Positions 26,727-34,856 of a DNA stretch of 43,649 nucleotides are shown here, one piece after another. Position 1 is the first letter of the stretch. Every line of letters begins with the position of its first letter. The stretch comes from Nitrospirales bacterium. Its GTDB lineage: Bacteria; Nitrospirota; Nitrospiria; Nitrospirales; UBA8639. The notes beneath the pieces were generated by a model. That model did no database searches, was not told the origin of the DNA, and was given only the letters and a program-made list of their open reading frames with translations. Location: NCBI GenBank assembly GCA_020027535.1, contig JAHRAK010000005.1, positions 1 to 43,649 on the forward strand, written 5' to 3'. A program made the position numbers and the translations under genes.

Positions 26727-26933
26727 CTAGTCGCCCTCAGGCTCGGTACTGCCGTGTTTGTGGGTCACTTCATCTTCGCCAAAGAGTTCAGCCATTTCCT
26801 GGGCAATCATGTCGTCATCGTGAGGAACCGAGACCACGTGAATTTCCTTCTTGGCTTTGGGCGAATCCGGCGAAGCGTCGTCTTTGTCGGGAACCGGGTC
26901 CTGGGGTGGGGTGGAGGGTTCGGAATCGTTCAT
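26727..26933 (-). CDS. Small acidic hypothetical protein
   Basis: I do not recognise the family. The 68-residue product from ATG 26933 is very acidic (PVPDKDDASPDSPKAK), with a central KKEIHVVSVPHDDDMIAQEMAELFG that looks like a strand followed by an amphipathic helix. No signal peptide. It starts only 5 bases after the zinc-ribbon gene and is surely in the same transcript. The frame stays open to 27368, but the upstream part overlaps the zinc-ribbon gene in another frame and is not convincing. The ribosome-binding site is weak, consistent with translational coupling. Confidence 0.6.
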   Translation of the reverse strand: MNDSEPSTPPQDPVPDKDDASPDSPKAKKEIHVVSVPHDDDMIAQEMAELFGEDEVTHKHGSTEPEGD

Positions 26934-26938
26934 AAGAG

Positions 26939-27298
26939 TTATTCGAAGACTTCCAAAAAAGATTGTTCGGTAAATGAATGCCGGCAATGCTCGCAGACCA
27001 CGAAATAGCGGGACTCCCGCACGGACATGATAATGCGAAAGTCGAGCGTGACGCCCCGATGGCTGCACTGGGGACAGGTAATTTCCTTGAGCCAATATTT
27101 CACGTCGGGCTGGGTTCGGAGATAAAACTCCATATCCGTGTAGACCGGAAAGGTATAATAGCAGTCCAGGCAGAGACCCTTCCATTCCCCGTCTTCCTTC
27201 ATGGACCGGCTGTCGATGCCGAACCGGCTCTTTTTGCATATGGCGCATTTGGCATGGCTGAGCCGGTCTTGAACGAATTGGACGTCGAGTTGGGACAT
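26939..27298 (-). CDS. Zinc-ribbon protein with four CxxC motifs
   Basis: I do not recognise a named family. The 119-residue product has four CxxC pairs: C18-C21, C43-C46, C75-C78 and C102-C105, suggesting two successive zinc ribbons (18-46 and 75-105). The second, TCPQCSHRGVTLDFRIIMSVRESRYFVVCEHC, has the usual strand-turn-strand layout. It is cytosolic and might bind nucleic acid or act as a metal-bound adaptor. AGCAGG is a good Shine-Dalgarno 5 bases before ATG 27298. The acidic small protein follows by 5 bases; the two may act together. Confidence 0.82.
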   Translation of the reverse strand: MSQLDVQFVQDRLSHAKCAICKKSRFGIDSRSMKEDGEWKGLCLDCYYTFPVYTDMEFYLRTQPDVKYWLKEITCPQCSHRGVTLDFRIIMSVRESRYFVVCEHCRHSFTEQSFLEVFE

Positions 27299-27659
27299 AA
27301 CCTGCTTTCCGATGAAGGGCAGTCAATAGCTGTCTCACCAGTATAGAAGCCGCAGAGGGTTCGCGCAACCGCCGCCGGGACGGCGTACGCGTGCACGACT
27401 TCGTTGACAGAATCAGGGGCTAGAGGAGTACCAGGGAAGAAGGTTGGTTTCTTTCCTCCCCTTTGTAAGAGGAGGCTGGGTGGGGTAGAGTCAACCGTTC
27501 ATGGAGCACGGGGTTCCATCGTCCTGGGTACAGCCTCTACCTCCCCTCGCCCCTCCTTACAAAGGAGGGGAATTAGAGCACAGAAAAAGACGGCGGGAAT
27601 TGTCAACGATTTACTGAAGATTTGTGCCGATACGCTTGCCCGGTCCATGGAGGATCGCG
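27299..27659. other. Intergenic region holding the second MITE-like copy
   Basis: Upstream of the divergent zinc-ribbon and mutM genes. Apart from the repeat at 27453-27572 I see no gene; frames through it are repeat-encoded or shadows of mutM. No clear promoter pair was found for either gene. Confidence 0.6.
27453..27572. repeat. MITE-like element, copy 2
   Basis: About 120 bases with the same terminal inverted repeats as copy 1 (TCCTCCCCTTTGTAAG / CTTACAAAGGAGGGGAA). The right-hand 39 bases, starting CTCTACCTCCCCTCGCCCC, match copy 1 exactly, while the central 40-45 bases differ. Same orientation as copy 1, 1.8 kb apart. Confidence 0.85.
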
Positions 27660-28487
27660 ATGCCGGAACTTCCCGAAGCCGAAGTGGTTCGACGACAAGT
27701 ACAGGCAGCCGTGGTCGGGTCCACGATAAAGCAGATCTGGATCGGACAGGACGATATCATCCGGCAAGGCATCGAGTCCCTCTCCTGGTATGCCGGCGCG
27801 CGCGTCGTGGAGGTGCAGCGGCACGGGAAGAGCGTGGCCCTGTTCTGCGAACGGGAGGCCGGGAAACGGGTGGTGGTCGCGGAACTGGGCATGACGGGCC
27901 TGTTGCTCTTCACGCGTGCATCGGTTCCGAGTGCGAAGCACGTGCATATGATCATGCGGCTGGCAAACGGCCCGCAACCGGAGGTGTGGTATTGGAACGC
28001 CCGTCGATTCGGCAGGCTGTCGCTCCTGGATCAGGAGGCCTGGACGGCCTATCGTCAGCGCCGCTTTGGCCGTGATCCGTTCACGATGACCGGTGAGGAG
28101 TTTGTGGACTTGATCAAGTCCTGTCGCGGCCGGATTAAGGCCGTATTGTTGAATCAACACCGCATCGCCGGTATCGGGAACATCTACGCCAATGAACTGT
28201 TGTTTCGATCCGGCATCCATCCGCACGCACGCGGGTGTCGGTTATCGAGGAGAAAAATCCGCGTGTTGTTTGAAACGATGCAACGCGTGCTGGAGGAGGC
28301 GATCCGCATGGGAGGCTCGTCGGTTCGTGATTTTGTGGCGCCGGATGGGACCCGGGGACAATTCCAGGACCGGCATCTGGTGTATCAAAAGAAAGGCGCG
28401 CTTTGTCCGAACGGGTGCGGGACCAGGATTCAATGTTTCATGAGCGAACGCTCGTCGTTTGTGTGCCCGGCCTGCCAGAAGCGGTAA
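27660..28487 (+). CDS. mutM: Formamidopyrimidine-DNA glycosylase
   Basis: Removes 8-oxoguanine and ring-opened purines and cleaves the abasic site. The 275-residue product begins MPELPEAEVV, giving the catalytic N-terminal proline and Glu; the lysine in HGKSVAL and the GRIKAVLLNQHRIAGIGNIYANELLFRSGIHP helix-two-turn-helix are present. The C-terminal zinc finger is unusual: its first pair is spaced C-x3-C (CPNGC) rather than C-x2-C, and the last pair is CPAC; the overall span is conserved. ATG 27660 follows GGAGG; the frame is open to 27624 but a processed Pro2 requires this start. Confidence 0.95.
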   Translation: MPELPEAEVVRRQVQAAVVGSTIKQIWIGQDDIIRQGIESLSWYAGARVVEVQRHGKSVALFCEREAGKRVVVAELGMTGLLLFTRASVPSAKHVHMIMRLANGPQPEVWYWNARRFGRLSLLDQEAWTAYRQRRFGRDPFTMTGEEFVDLIKSCRGRIKAVLLNQHRIAGIGNIYANELLFRSGIHPHARGCRLSRRKIRVLFETMQRVLEEAIRMGGSSVRDFVAPDGTRGQFQDRHLVYQKKGALCPNGCGTRIQCFMSERSSFVCPACQKR

Positions 28488-28551
28488 AGCGAGAGAGCCA
28501 TGCTCCGCACGATGTTGGCGGCGCGTCACGCTCTTGTCACACATCTTTTTC

Positions 28552-28581
28552 TTGTGGGTCCATGAGCCCCTTTGTTAGAAT
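28552..28581 (+). promoter_or_regulatory. Predicted promoter of phoH-ybeY
   Basis: TTGTGG (28552-28557, 4/6) and TAGAAT (28576-28581, 5/6) with an 18-base spacer. Transcription near 28588 would leave little room for the GTG at 28597 and favours a later start for phoH. Confidence 0.45.
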
Positions 28582-28623
28582 ACGTAGACGTATCGTGTGT
28601 CTCCCTTGGACCAGAACGCTCAC

Positions 28624-29601
28624 GTGAAAAAAGTCACACTTCGTGAAGGGGTCGATCTTTCCAACCTGTTTGGCCCGAGAGACTTACATCTCCGGTTGAT
28701 CGAAGACGGCCTGCACGTGCGCGTGTCGGCCCGCGGCAATGAAGTGACCCTGGAAGGGCAGCCCGAAGCGGTGGGGCGGGCCGAAGGGCTGCTGTGTGAA
28801 TTGGCCGAACGCACGATCGGCCGGCGTCAGATACGATCGGAAGACGTCACCCGCGCGCTCAAGGCGGCGGAAACCGACCAACCCGCAACGTCTGCCTCCC
28901 TGGAGACGGCGCACATTCTCACGCCCAAAGGATGGGTGGTTCCGAAAACCCCCTCGCAGCAGATCTATCTCGAAGCCATCCGGCAACATGACCTCGTGAT
29001 CGGCATTGGTCCGGCGGGAACGGGGAAGACGTATATGGCCATGGCCATGGCCCTGGCGGCGCTGACGAAAAAGGAAGTGCAACGGATCGTCCTGGCCCGC
29101 CCGGCCGTGGAGGCCGGTGAGCGATTGGGCTTTCTCCCGGGCGACATGTTCGCCAAGGTGCATCCGTACCTGCGTCCTTTGTATGATGCCTTGTATGCCA
29201 TGATGGACATGGACCGGGCGAATCGCCTGATCGAACGCGGGGACATCGAAATGGCGCCCTTGGCGTTTATGCGGGGCCGGACCCTGAACGATGCGTTCGT
29301 CATTCTGGATGAAGCCCAAAATGCCACGGCGGAACAGATGAAGATGTTTCTCACGCGGTTGGGCTTTAATTCCAAAGCCGTGGTGACGGGGGATATTACG
29401 CAAGTCGATTTGCCGCCCGACCGCCCGTCGGGCTTGATTCAGATTTCGGAAATCCTGCGAAACGTGGACGGGATCAAATTCGTGTATTTTCAGGACAGTG
29501 ACGTGGTCCGGCATCGATTGGTGCAAGAGATTATCAAGGCCTACAACCAACATGGAAACGGAACGGGCAAAGGTGCGGCTTCGGCGGCAACCGATGAATG
29601 A
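28624..29601 (+). CDS. phoH: PhoH-family ATPase
   Basis: PhoH-like ATPases are linked to RNA metabolism and are commonly encoded next to ybeY. The 325-residue product has an N-terminal KH-like region (about 20-75), the Walker A GPAGTGKT at about 130, PAVEAGERLGFLPGDMFAKVHPYLRPLYDAL, the PLAFMRGRTLNDAFVILDEAQNAT motif with Walker B, and TGDITQVDLP as sensor. The frame is open to GTG 28597; I use GTG 28624 (KKVTLREGVDLSNLFG) because the predicted promoter nearly abuts 28597, but no candidate has a good Shine-Dalgarno, so the start is uncertain. ybeY follows by 67 bases. Confidence 0.93.
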   Translation: MKKVTLREGVDLSNLFGPRDLHLRLIEDGLHVRVSARGNEVTLEGQPEAVGRAEGLLCELAERTIGRRQIRSEDVTRALKAAETDQPATSASLETAHILTPKGWVVPKTPSQQIYLEAIRQHDLVIGIGPAGTGKTYMAMAMALAALTKKEVQRIVLARPAVEAGERLGFLPGDMFAKVHPYLRPLYDALYAMMDMDRANRLIERGDIEMAPLAFMRGRTLNDAFVILDEAQNATAEQMKMFLTRLGFNSKAVVTGDITQVDLPPDRPSGLIQISEILRNVDGIKFVYFQDSDVVRHRLVQEIIKAYNQHGNGTGKGAASAATDE

Positions 29602-29668
29602 ACGTGACCGGGCAGTTCCCTCCATCAAGCCGGGTGACCGGGCTGTTCCCCGGACTCCGTAGTGATTC

Positions 29669-30124
29669 GTGTCCGTCAGTATTCAATGTCGCGTGAAAAG
29701 TGTGTCGGTACGTCAGGGGACGTTGCGTCGCGTCACCAGGAGACTCTTGCGGCTCCTTGACGAGGCCGAAGCCGAAGTCTGTATCGGGTTGGTCGGCGAT
29801 ACGAGGATGCGGCGGTTGAACCGGACGTATCGGAACCAGGATCGAACCACGGACGTCCTGGCGTTTGCGTATCGGGAAGCCCAAACCGGCGTGTCTCCCC
29901 TGCTCGGGGACGTCGTGATTTCGGTGCCCGCGGCCAGGCGCCAGGCAAAAGCGCGCAGCCATTCCCTGGATGAAGAAGTCCTGCGCTTGCTGATTCACGG
30001 AGTCCTGCATTTGGTCGGCTATGACCATGAGCGGAGCAAGTGGCAGGCCCGGCGGATGCGCCGAAAGGAAACCGAGTGTTTCGAAACATTCACCCCCTTG
30101 CCGTCGCTGGTGGTGGAGTCCTGA
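29669..30124 (+). CDS. ybeY: Endoribonuclease / rRNA maturation factor YbeY
   Basis: YbeY is a zinc-dependent endoribonuclease for 16S rRNA 3' maturation and ribosome quality control. The 151-residue product has the metal motif HGVLHLVGYDHE (three His) near residue 111, plus LNRTYRNQDRTTDVLAFAY and LLGDVVISV, all family hallmarks. A GTG at 29669 gives the usual length; another GTG is at 29693. The C-terminal extension after the His motif (KWQARRMRRKETECFE) is also typical. The phoH-ybeY pair is conserved across bacteria. Confidence 0.93.
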   Translation: MSVSIQCRVKSVSVRQGTLRRVTRRLLRLLDEAEAEVCIGLVGDTRMRRLNRTYRNQDRTTDVLAFAYREAQTGVSPLLGDVVISVPAARRQAKARSHSLDEEVLRLLIHGVLHLVGYDHERSKWQARRMRRKETECFETFTPLPSLVVES

Positions 30125-30134
30125 TTTTCTCCTT

Positions 30135-30190
30135 CTGTCATTCCCGACATTTTTAATCGGGAATCCAGGTTTTATTGTCGAGAATGACAG
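30135..30190. repeat. Nested palindromic repeat, GTCATTCCCGA family
   Basis: Outer arms CTGTCATTCCCGACA / TGTCGAGAATGACAG enclose an inner ATTCCCGA / TCGGGAAT hairpin, so the element can fold as a cruciform. It lies between ybeY and ftsY. Confidence 0.8.
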
Positions 30191-30268
30191 GAGGGGATCC
30201 CGTGAAGAAGCAATGAAGCCTTGTATTTCGTCAACGAATGAACGAACACGGACGGAAACTACGAACCC

Positions 30269-31180
30269 ATGGGCTGGATTGATCGACTGAAAGAAGGATT
30301 GGGGAAAACGCGAACCGGCGTCCAGCGTTCATTGAGGCACTTGATGGGACGCGGCCTCGACCCCGAGGTGTTGGAGGAAGTCGAAGCGTCGCTGTTGGGA
30401 GCGGACGTCGGCGTGCGCACGGCGGATCGTTTGATCGAACGGCTTCGGGCCACGGTGGGCGGCGATCCCCGGGAATCCATTCAGGAGTTGAAACAGGCAA
30501 TGGCGGACATCTTGGCGTCCGTGGAATCGAAGCCGATTGACGAACTCATCCGAACGGGTCCCAAACCCTTCGTGATCTTGGCGGTGGGCGTCAATGGCGT
30601 GGGGAAAACCACGAGTATGGCGAAACTGGCCGGTCGCCTGCGCAAGCAGGGGTTGACCCCGCTCCTCGTGGCGGCGGATACCTTCCGGGCCGCGGCCATC
30701 GAACAGTTGGAAGTGTGGGGCAAGCGAATCGGGGCCGACGTGATCAAGCACCGGCAAGGGGCGGACCCGTCGGCCGTGGTGTTTGACGGGCTGGCGGCTG
30801 CGAAAGCCAGGGGCGTGGACGTCATGTTGATCGACACGGCCGGCCGGCTGCATACGAAAGTCAATTTAATGGATGAACTGAAAAAAATGAAACGGGTGCT
30901 GGATCGTGAATATCCCGGGGCCCCGCATGAAGTGTTGCTCACGCTTGACGGAACCATCGGGCAAAATGCAGTGGCCCAGGCCAAACAATTTCACGAAGCC
31001 ATCGGCGTCACGGGCTTGGCCCTCACAAAGCTGGACGGCACGGCCAAAGGCGGGGTCGTGCTGGCCATTGCCGAGGAATTGGCCATCCCGGTGCGCTTGA
31101 TCGGCATCGGCGAAAAAGAAGAAGACTTGCAGGACTTTCACGCGCAAGCCTTTGCCGAGGCGCTGTTGGAGCTCTCATGA
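30269..31180 (+). CDS. ftsY: Signal recognition particle receptor FtsY
   Basis: FtsY is the SRP receptor GTPase that delivers ribosome-nascent chains to SecYEG at the inner membrane. The 303-residue product is essentially the NG domain: N-domain (about 1-90; [16 protein letters not shown]), then [18 protein letters not shown] (G1), the [11 protein letters not shown] motif (G2), [18 protein letters not shown] (G3), [10 protein letters not shown] (G4) and [12 protein letters not shown]. The long acidic A domain of E. coli FtsY is missing; many bacteria have this short form and bind membrane through the N-terminal amphipathic helix. It ends ATGA-overlapped with the metallopeptidase gene. Confidence 0.97.
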   Translation: MGWIDRLKEGLGKTRTGVQRSLRHLMGRGLDPEVLEEVEASLLGADVGVRTADRLIERLRATVGGDPRESIQELKQAMADILASVESKPIDELIRTGPKPFVILAVGVNGVGKTTSMAKLAGRLRKQGLTPLLVAADTFRAAAIEQLEVWGKRIGADVIKHRQGADPSAVVFDGLAAAKARGVDVMLIDTAGRLHTKVNLMDELKKMKRVLDREYPGAPHEVLLTLDGTIGQNAVAQAKQFHEAIGVTGLALTKLDGTAKGGVVLAIAEELAIPVRLIGIGEKEEDLQDFHAQAFAEALLELS

Positions 31181-33312
31181 GAGCAGTCGTGACGATCATC
31201 GGCGTGTGGAGCATCAGCCTGTGCATGAGCCTGACCGTGCAGGCTGCGGACGTCACCGTTCGGCATCACGAGTTGCACGTCGAACTCCGGCCAGGGAGTC
31301 ACACGATCATTGCTCGCGATACGATCCAATTGACCGGTCGTCCGGATGCCGGGCAGGTGCTTCACGTGCTCTTGAACCCGGATTTGGAAATCGAAGAAAT
31401 TGTCTTGGCGAACGGCCCGGTACTCTTTTGGGAAGAGGACTTGCCTTCGGCTGAAAACAAACGGGTCGCACCCGGAGCGAGACGCACTATCGAAATCCGG
31501 CTGCCGGAGGAATTCTCCCCGTCCGATACGCTGAGCATATCCTATCGTGGTCGCATTCAGGATGCGCCCACGGCGTCGCCGGGCCTGCGGTTTGTGCGCC
31601 CGGATCGAACCCTGGGCTATATCGGAGCAGAAGGAATCTATTTGACCTCGGAAACCTCCTGGTACCCTGATATCCCCGGGTCGTTCGCCACGTTTCGCGT
31701 CACGGCGACCGTACCGGCTGGCTGGAGGGCGGTCACGCATGGCCGGGAAGTCTCATTTACGGAAGAGAAGACCACGGCGACGTCCGAGTGGAACGTACGC
31801 GCCCGGACCGAAGCCCTGACGTTGGCGGCGAATCGATTCGTGAAACGAGCGTCCCGGTGGAATGGCATCGAAATCGCGACGTATGTCTTTCCCGAGGACG
31901 CGCCCGTCGCCGATCAGTACGTGGAGGCCACGATTCGCTATCTCGAATGGTACACGAAACTGCTCGGCCCGTATCCCTTTCCCAAATTCGCGGTCGTGGA
32001 AAATTTCTTTCCCAGTGGCATCGGCCTGCCGTCCTTCACGTTGTTGGGCAGCCGGGTGATGAAGCGAGGCTATACCCAACCCTATTCCTTGGGGCATGAG
32101 GTCGTGCATTCATGGCTGGGAAACTCAGTGCACAATCATTTCGAAACGGGCAATTGGGTGGAAGGGCTGACGACCTATCTCGCCAACTACTATTACGACG
32201 AACGGGTGGAAGGAAAGGACAAGGCGCGCGCGCATCGCAAACGGATGATCATGGAATATAACTTGTACGTGCGGCCGGCTGACGACTATCCGGTGGTGAA
32301 GTTTCATCATAAGGAGAACCGCGTGGATAACGCGATCGGATACCAGAAGACCGCCATGATCTTTCACATGTTGCGGCGCGAGCTCGGCGACCGGGACTTC
32401 TTCCGGGCGATTCGTGCGTTGATAGCCGGCTATTCGGGCGGGTATGCCGATTGGCCCCAGGTACAGCAGGTCTTTGAAGAGACGTCGGGAAAGGAGTTGG
32501 CATGGTTCTTCAACCAATGGGTGCACGGGAGTGGAACGCCGCACCTCCGGATTGCTCAAGCGCACGTCGAACGCGATCCCCGAACGGGCTATTGGGTATC
32601 CATGAACGTGAAGCAAAAGGGGCCAACCTATCGCCTGGGCGTCCCCGTGGTGGTGCAGTTGGAACAGGGCGAGTATCGCGCCCGGGTCGATATTCGGGGA
32701 ACCGAACAAACCATGGCCTTGTGGGTTCCGGCCAAGCCCATGCGGGTGCAACTCGATCCGGCGTATCAGACCTTTCGATGGCTCGACCGCCAAGCCATGA
32801 GTCCGATGCTCAATGGATGGGTCACGGACCGGCATCGAGCGGTGCTGTTGGCGTCGACCACGCCCGAATCCGAGCAACAGGTGTTGAAACCGGCGATTGA
32901 CCGGATCCGATCGCAACATGACGACACGGCCTGGTTGGATGAGCGGACTGTCTCGATCGAGGCGCAGTCGGTGTTGGTCATGGGCCATCCCCAAACCAAT
33001 CCATGGGTTGGCAGAATCCTTCAATGGTGCGGCCCGCGGGTCAGGCTGGAAGAACAGAGCATCACGATTCAGGGAACCACGTACTCGGGAGATCACGTAG
33101 CCGTGCTGGTCAATTGTGCCAATCCCGACCATCCCGGACACGTGGGTACGGTCTTCTTCGGATTCTCCCCCAAAGCCGTTCAAGGACTGTCCCGGTTATT
33201 GTTTTTCTATGGATGGGACAGTTATCTTGTGTTTGAAAATGGAAGGGTCACCGCGCGAGGCTCGTTCGATCCGCCAATAGATGACCTGACCGTCGCATTT
33301 CACGACCACTAA
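31177..33312 (+). CDS. Secreted M1-type zinc metallopeptidase
   Basis: A 711-residue protein with an N-terminal signal peptide (cleavage after TVQA, about residue 23), a beta-rich domain, and a gluzincin catalytic domain: H307-E308-x-x-H311 in HEVVHSWLGN, third ligand E329 in NWVEGL, and likely catalytic Y389 in GYQKT. The M1 substrate motif GxMEN appears as VVEN with E275. The region beyond about 460 has no recognised domain. It is probably periplasmic and may be an aminopeptidase or a non-exopeptidase M1 relative; the GxMEN change leaves this open. The ATG overlaps the ftsY stop, so translation is coupled. Confidence 0.88.
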   Translation: MRAVVTIIGVWSISLCMSLTVQAADVTVRHHELHVELRPGSHTIIARDTIQLTGRPDAGQVLHVLLNPDLEIEEIVLANGPVLFWEEDLPSAENKRVAPGARRTIEIRLPEEFSPSDTLSISYRGRIQDAPTASPGLRFVRPDRTLGYIGAEGIYLTSETSWYPDIPGSFATFRVTATVPAGWRAVTHGREVSFTEEKTTATSEWNVRARTEALTLAANRFVKRASRWNGIEIATYVFPEDAPVADQYVEATIRYLEWYTKLLGPYPFPKFAVVENFFPSGIGLPSFTLLGSRVMKRGYTQPYSLGHEVVHSWLGNSVHNHFETGNWVEGLTTYLANYYYDERVEGKDKARAHRKRMIMEYNLYVRPADDYPVVKFHHKENRVDNAIGYQKTAMIFHMLRRELGDRDFFRAIRALIAGYSGGYADWPQVQQVFEETSGKELAWFFNQWVHGSGTPHLRIAQAHVERDPRTGYWVSMNVKQKGPTYRLGVPVVVQLEQGEYRARVDIRGTEQTMALWVPAKPMRVQLDPAYQTFRWLDRQAMSPMLNGWVTDRHRAVLLASTTPESEQQVLKPAIDRIRSQHDDTAWLDERTVSIEAQSVLVMGHPQTNPWVGRILQWCGPRVRLEEQSITIQGTTYSGDHVAVLVNCANPDHPGHVGTVFFGFSPKAVQGLSRLLFFYGWDSYLVFENGRVTARGSFDPPIDDLTVAFHDH

Positions 33313-33358
33313 CAGTTTCCTGTCATTGCCATGAAGAGAGTCAACAACACCAGGACGC

Positions 33359-33428
33359 GGTCATTCCGAGCAAAGCGAGGAATCTGCTTTTCCTCTTTCT
33401 GTCATCCCCGGCCAGATCGGGGATCCAG
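33359..33428. repeat. Two adjacent dispersed palindromic repeats
   Basis: GTCATTCCGAGCAAAGCGAGGAAT (33360-33383) resembles the copy at 41879-41903; CTGTCATCCCCGG...TCGGGGATCCAG (33399-33428) belongs to the GTCATTCCCGA family. Noncoding. Confidence 0.7.
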
Positions 33429-33453
33429 TGTCTTTGCTTTTTGTCTTTTTTCT

Positions 33454-33486
33454 CCCTCTCCCCCTGGGAGAGGGCCGGGGTGAGGG
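33454..33486. repeat. CCCTCTCCC/GGGAGAGGG palindromic repeat
   Basis: CCCTCTCCCCCTGGGAGAGGG followed by GGTGAGGG; related copies at 41827-41863 and 42355-42388. Its last bases, GTGAGGG, lie 4 bases before the ATG of the beta-propeller gene and may act as that gene's ribosome-binding site. Confidence 0.75.
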
Positions 33487-33490
33487 CAAT

Positions 33491-34618
33491 ATGCCGAATG
33501 CACCAATGAAAAAAATCAGGACCTTGCTGAGCATGGGCCTGGTAACGCTGTCCGGTCTTATCCTGGTCGCGGGAACGCCGGCTTGGGCTGAAGAACCAGC
33601 CGGTTCCGGCAAAGGCGAACGGCATCTACGCAACATCCGGCAACTGACCTCAGGCGGCAAGAATGCCGAAGCCTATTTTTCCTTTGACGGGTCACGCTTG
33701 ATTTTTCAATCCACCAAAGATCCGGCCAGCCAGACGCTCGGCTCGTGCTATCAGATGTACGTGATGGATTTGGACGGTGAAAATATCCACCGGGTGAGTA
33801 CGGGATACGGTACCACGACCTGCGGATACTTTTTCCTCGGTGGGCGTCGGGTCCTGTATTCCTCGACCCATTTGGCCGGGTTGCAATGCCCGCCCAAGCC
33901 CAAGCGAGGCCCAAAATATCGTTGGGTCCTGGATGACCATGAAATTTTTTCCGCGCGCCTGGACGGCCGTGAACTCCAGCGTCTCACGTTTTCGCCCGGA
34001 TACGATGCGGAAGCCACCATAGCGCCCAATGGGAAAAAAGTCGTGTTTACGTCGGTGCGGGACAGTGATATTGACCTGTATGCGATGAATGTCGACGGAA
34101 CCGGCGTTACGCGGCTCACCGACGACGTCGGCTACGACGGTGGGGCGTTCTACTCTCCGGACAGCAAGCGGATCGTGTACCGGGCGCAGCACCCCAAAAC
34201 GCCGGAGGAACGTGAGGCCTACCGGGAATTGCTGAGCCGGAATCTGGTGGAACCGGGGAACCTGGAACTGTTCGTCATGAACGCCGACGGGTCGGGCAAA
34301 CGACAAGTGACAAAAAACGGCGCCTCCAACTTCGCGCCCTATTTCCATCCCGACGGCCACCGGATCATCTTTGCGTCGAGCGGGCCTAAAGCCGCACAAA
34401 CAAAAGAGCCTGCCCTGAGCTTGTCGAAGGGCCGTCCCTCGTTTCACCTCTATCTGGTAAACGACGACGGCACGGCGTTGGAACAAATCACCGTTGAAGG
34501 CCACTTCAACAGCTTCCCCATGTTCTCCCCAGACGGCAAACTGCTGGTCTGGGCCTCCGACCGCAACGCCAAGGGACCAGGCGAATACAACGTGTTCCTA
34601 GCCGACTGGGTCCCCTGA
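33491..34618 (+). CDS. Exported PD40/TolB-like beta-propeller protein
   Basis: A 375-residue exported protein. The signal peptide (MKKIRTLLSMGLVTLSGLIL, cleavage after PAWA) is followed by several WD40-like PD40 blades of the type FSFDGSRLIFQST, APNGKKVVFTSVRDSDIDLYAMN, YSPDSKRIVYRA and FSPDGKLLVWASDRN, as in TolB propellers. These bind proteins or peptides in the periplasm; the partner is unknown, and no Tol-Pal gene lies nearby. A dispersed repeat is embedded in frame in the last third (34413-34432). The frame opens at 33428 within repeat DNA; ATG 33491 follows GAGGG supplied by the repeat, and ATG 33506 is an alternative. Confidence 0.88.
   Translation: MPNAPMKKIRTLLSMGLVTLSGLILVAGTPAWAEEPAGSGKGERHLRNIRQLTSGGKNAEAYFSFDGSRLIFQSTKDPASQTLGSCYQMYVMDLDGENIHRVSTGYGTTTCGYFFLGGRRVLYSSTHLAGLQCPPKPKRGPKYRWVLDDHEIFSARLDGRELQRLTFSPGYDAEATIAPNGKKVVFTSVRDSDIDLYAMNVDGTGVTRLTDDVGYDGGAFYSPDSKRIVYRAQHPKTPEEREAYRELLSRNLVEPGNLELFVMNADGSGKRQVTKNGASNFAPYFHPDGHRIIFASSGPKAAQTKEPALSLSKGRPSFHLYLVNDDGTALEQITVEGHFNSFPMFSPDGKLLVWASDRNAKGPGEYNVFLADWVP
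34413..34432. repeat. CCCTGAGCTTGTCGAAGGG repeat inside a coding sequence
   Basis: CCCTGAGCTTGTCGAAGGGC, preceded by AAACAAAAGAGCCTG, sits inside the propeller gene and encodes PALSLSKGR in frame. Related copies lie at 36025-36044, 36205-36223 and 39594-39612, all intergenic; that at 39582-39601 shares even the AAAAGAGCCTG flank. Confidence 0.8.
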
Positions 34619-34662
34619 CTTTTGCCTATCCTCGCTGTCATTGATACGATAATAGCCCTTTT

Positions 34663-34765
34663 CTGTCATTCCCGACGTTAGTAATCGGGAATCCAGTGTC
34701 TTTTCTTCACGAACGAAGGAAAAAGTAAACCCCTGGATCCTCGATTAAAAATGTCGAGGATGACA
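34663..34765. repeat. Long GTCATTCCCGA-family repeat
   Basis: CTGTCATTCCCGACG and ATCGGGAATCCAG open the element; TGGATCCTCGATTAA and TGTCGAGGATGACA close it, giving nested inverted arms over 103 bases. It fills most of the gap before the PAP2 gene. Confidence 0.75.
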
Positions 34766-34856
34766 AATAGGAGGCACCCTGGTTGCCAACAACACATTTC
34801 CATTTTTGTGTTACCATTCATCGCAACGGCGTCTTCAACCAGCAGCCAGAGGTCTC

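Noticed and set aside
26934..27368. Longer form of the acidic protein extending over the zinc-ribbon gene
   Set aside because: The overlap is in another frame of a gene with four regular CxxC motifs; the extension looks random.
27404..28075. Plus-strand frame of 223 residues before and over mutM
   Set aside because: The first half is the MITE-like repeat and the second half is an alternative frame of mutM.
33428..33490. N-terminal extension of the propeller protein
   Set aside because: It is encoded by the palindromic repeat (LPLGEGRGEG) and lies ahead of a proper signal peptide that starts further on.
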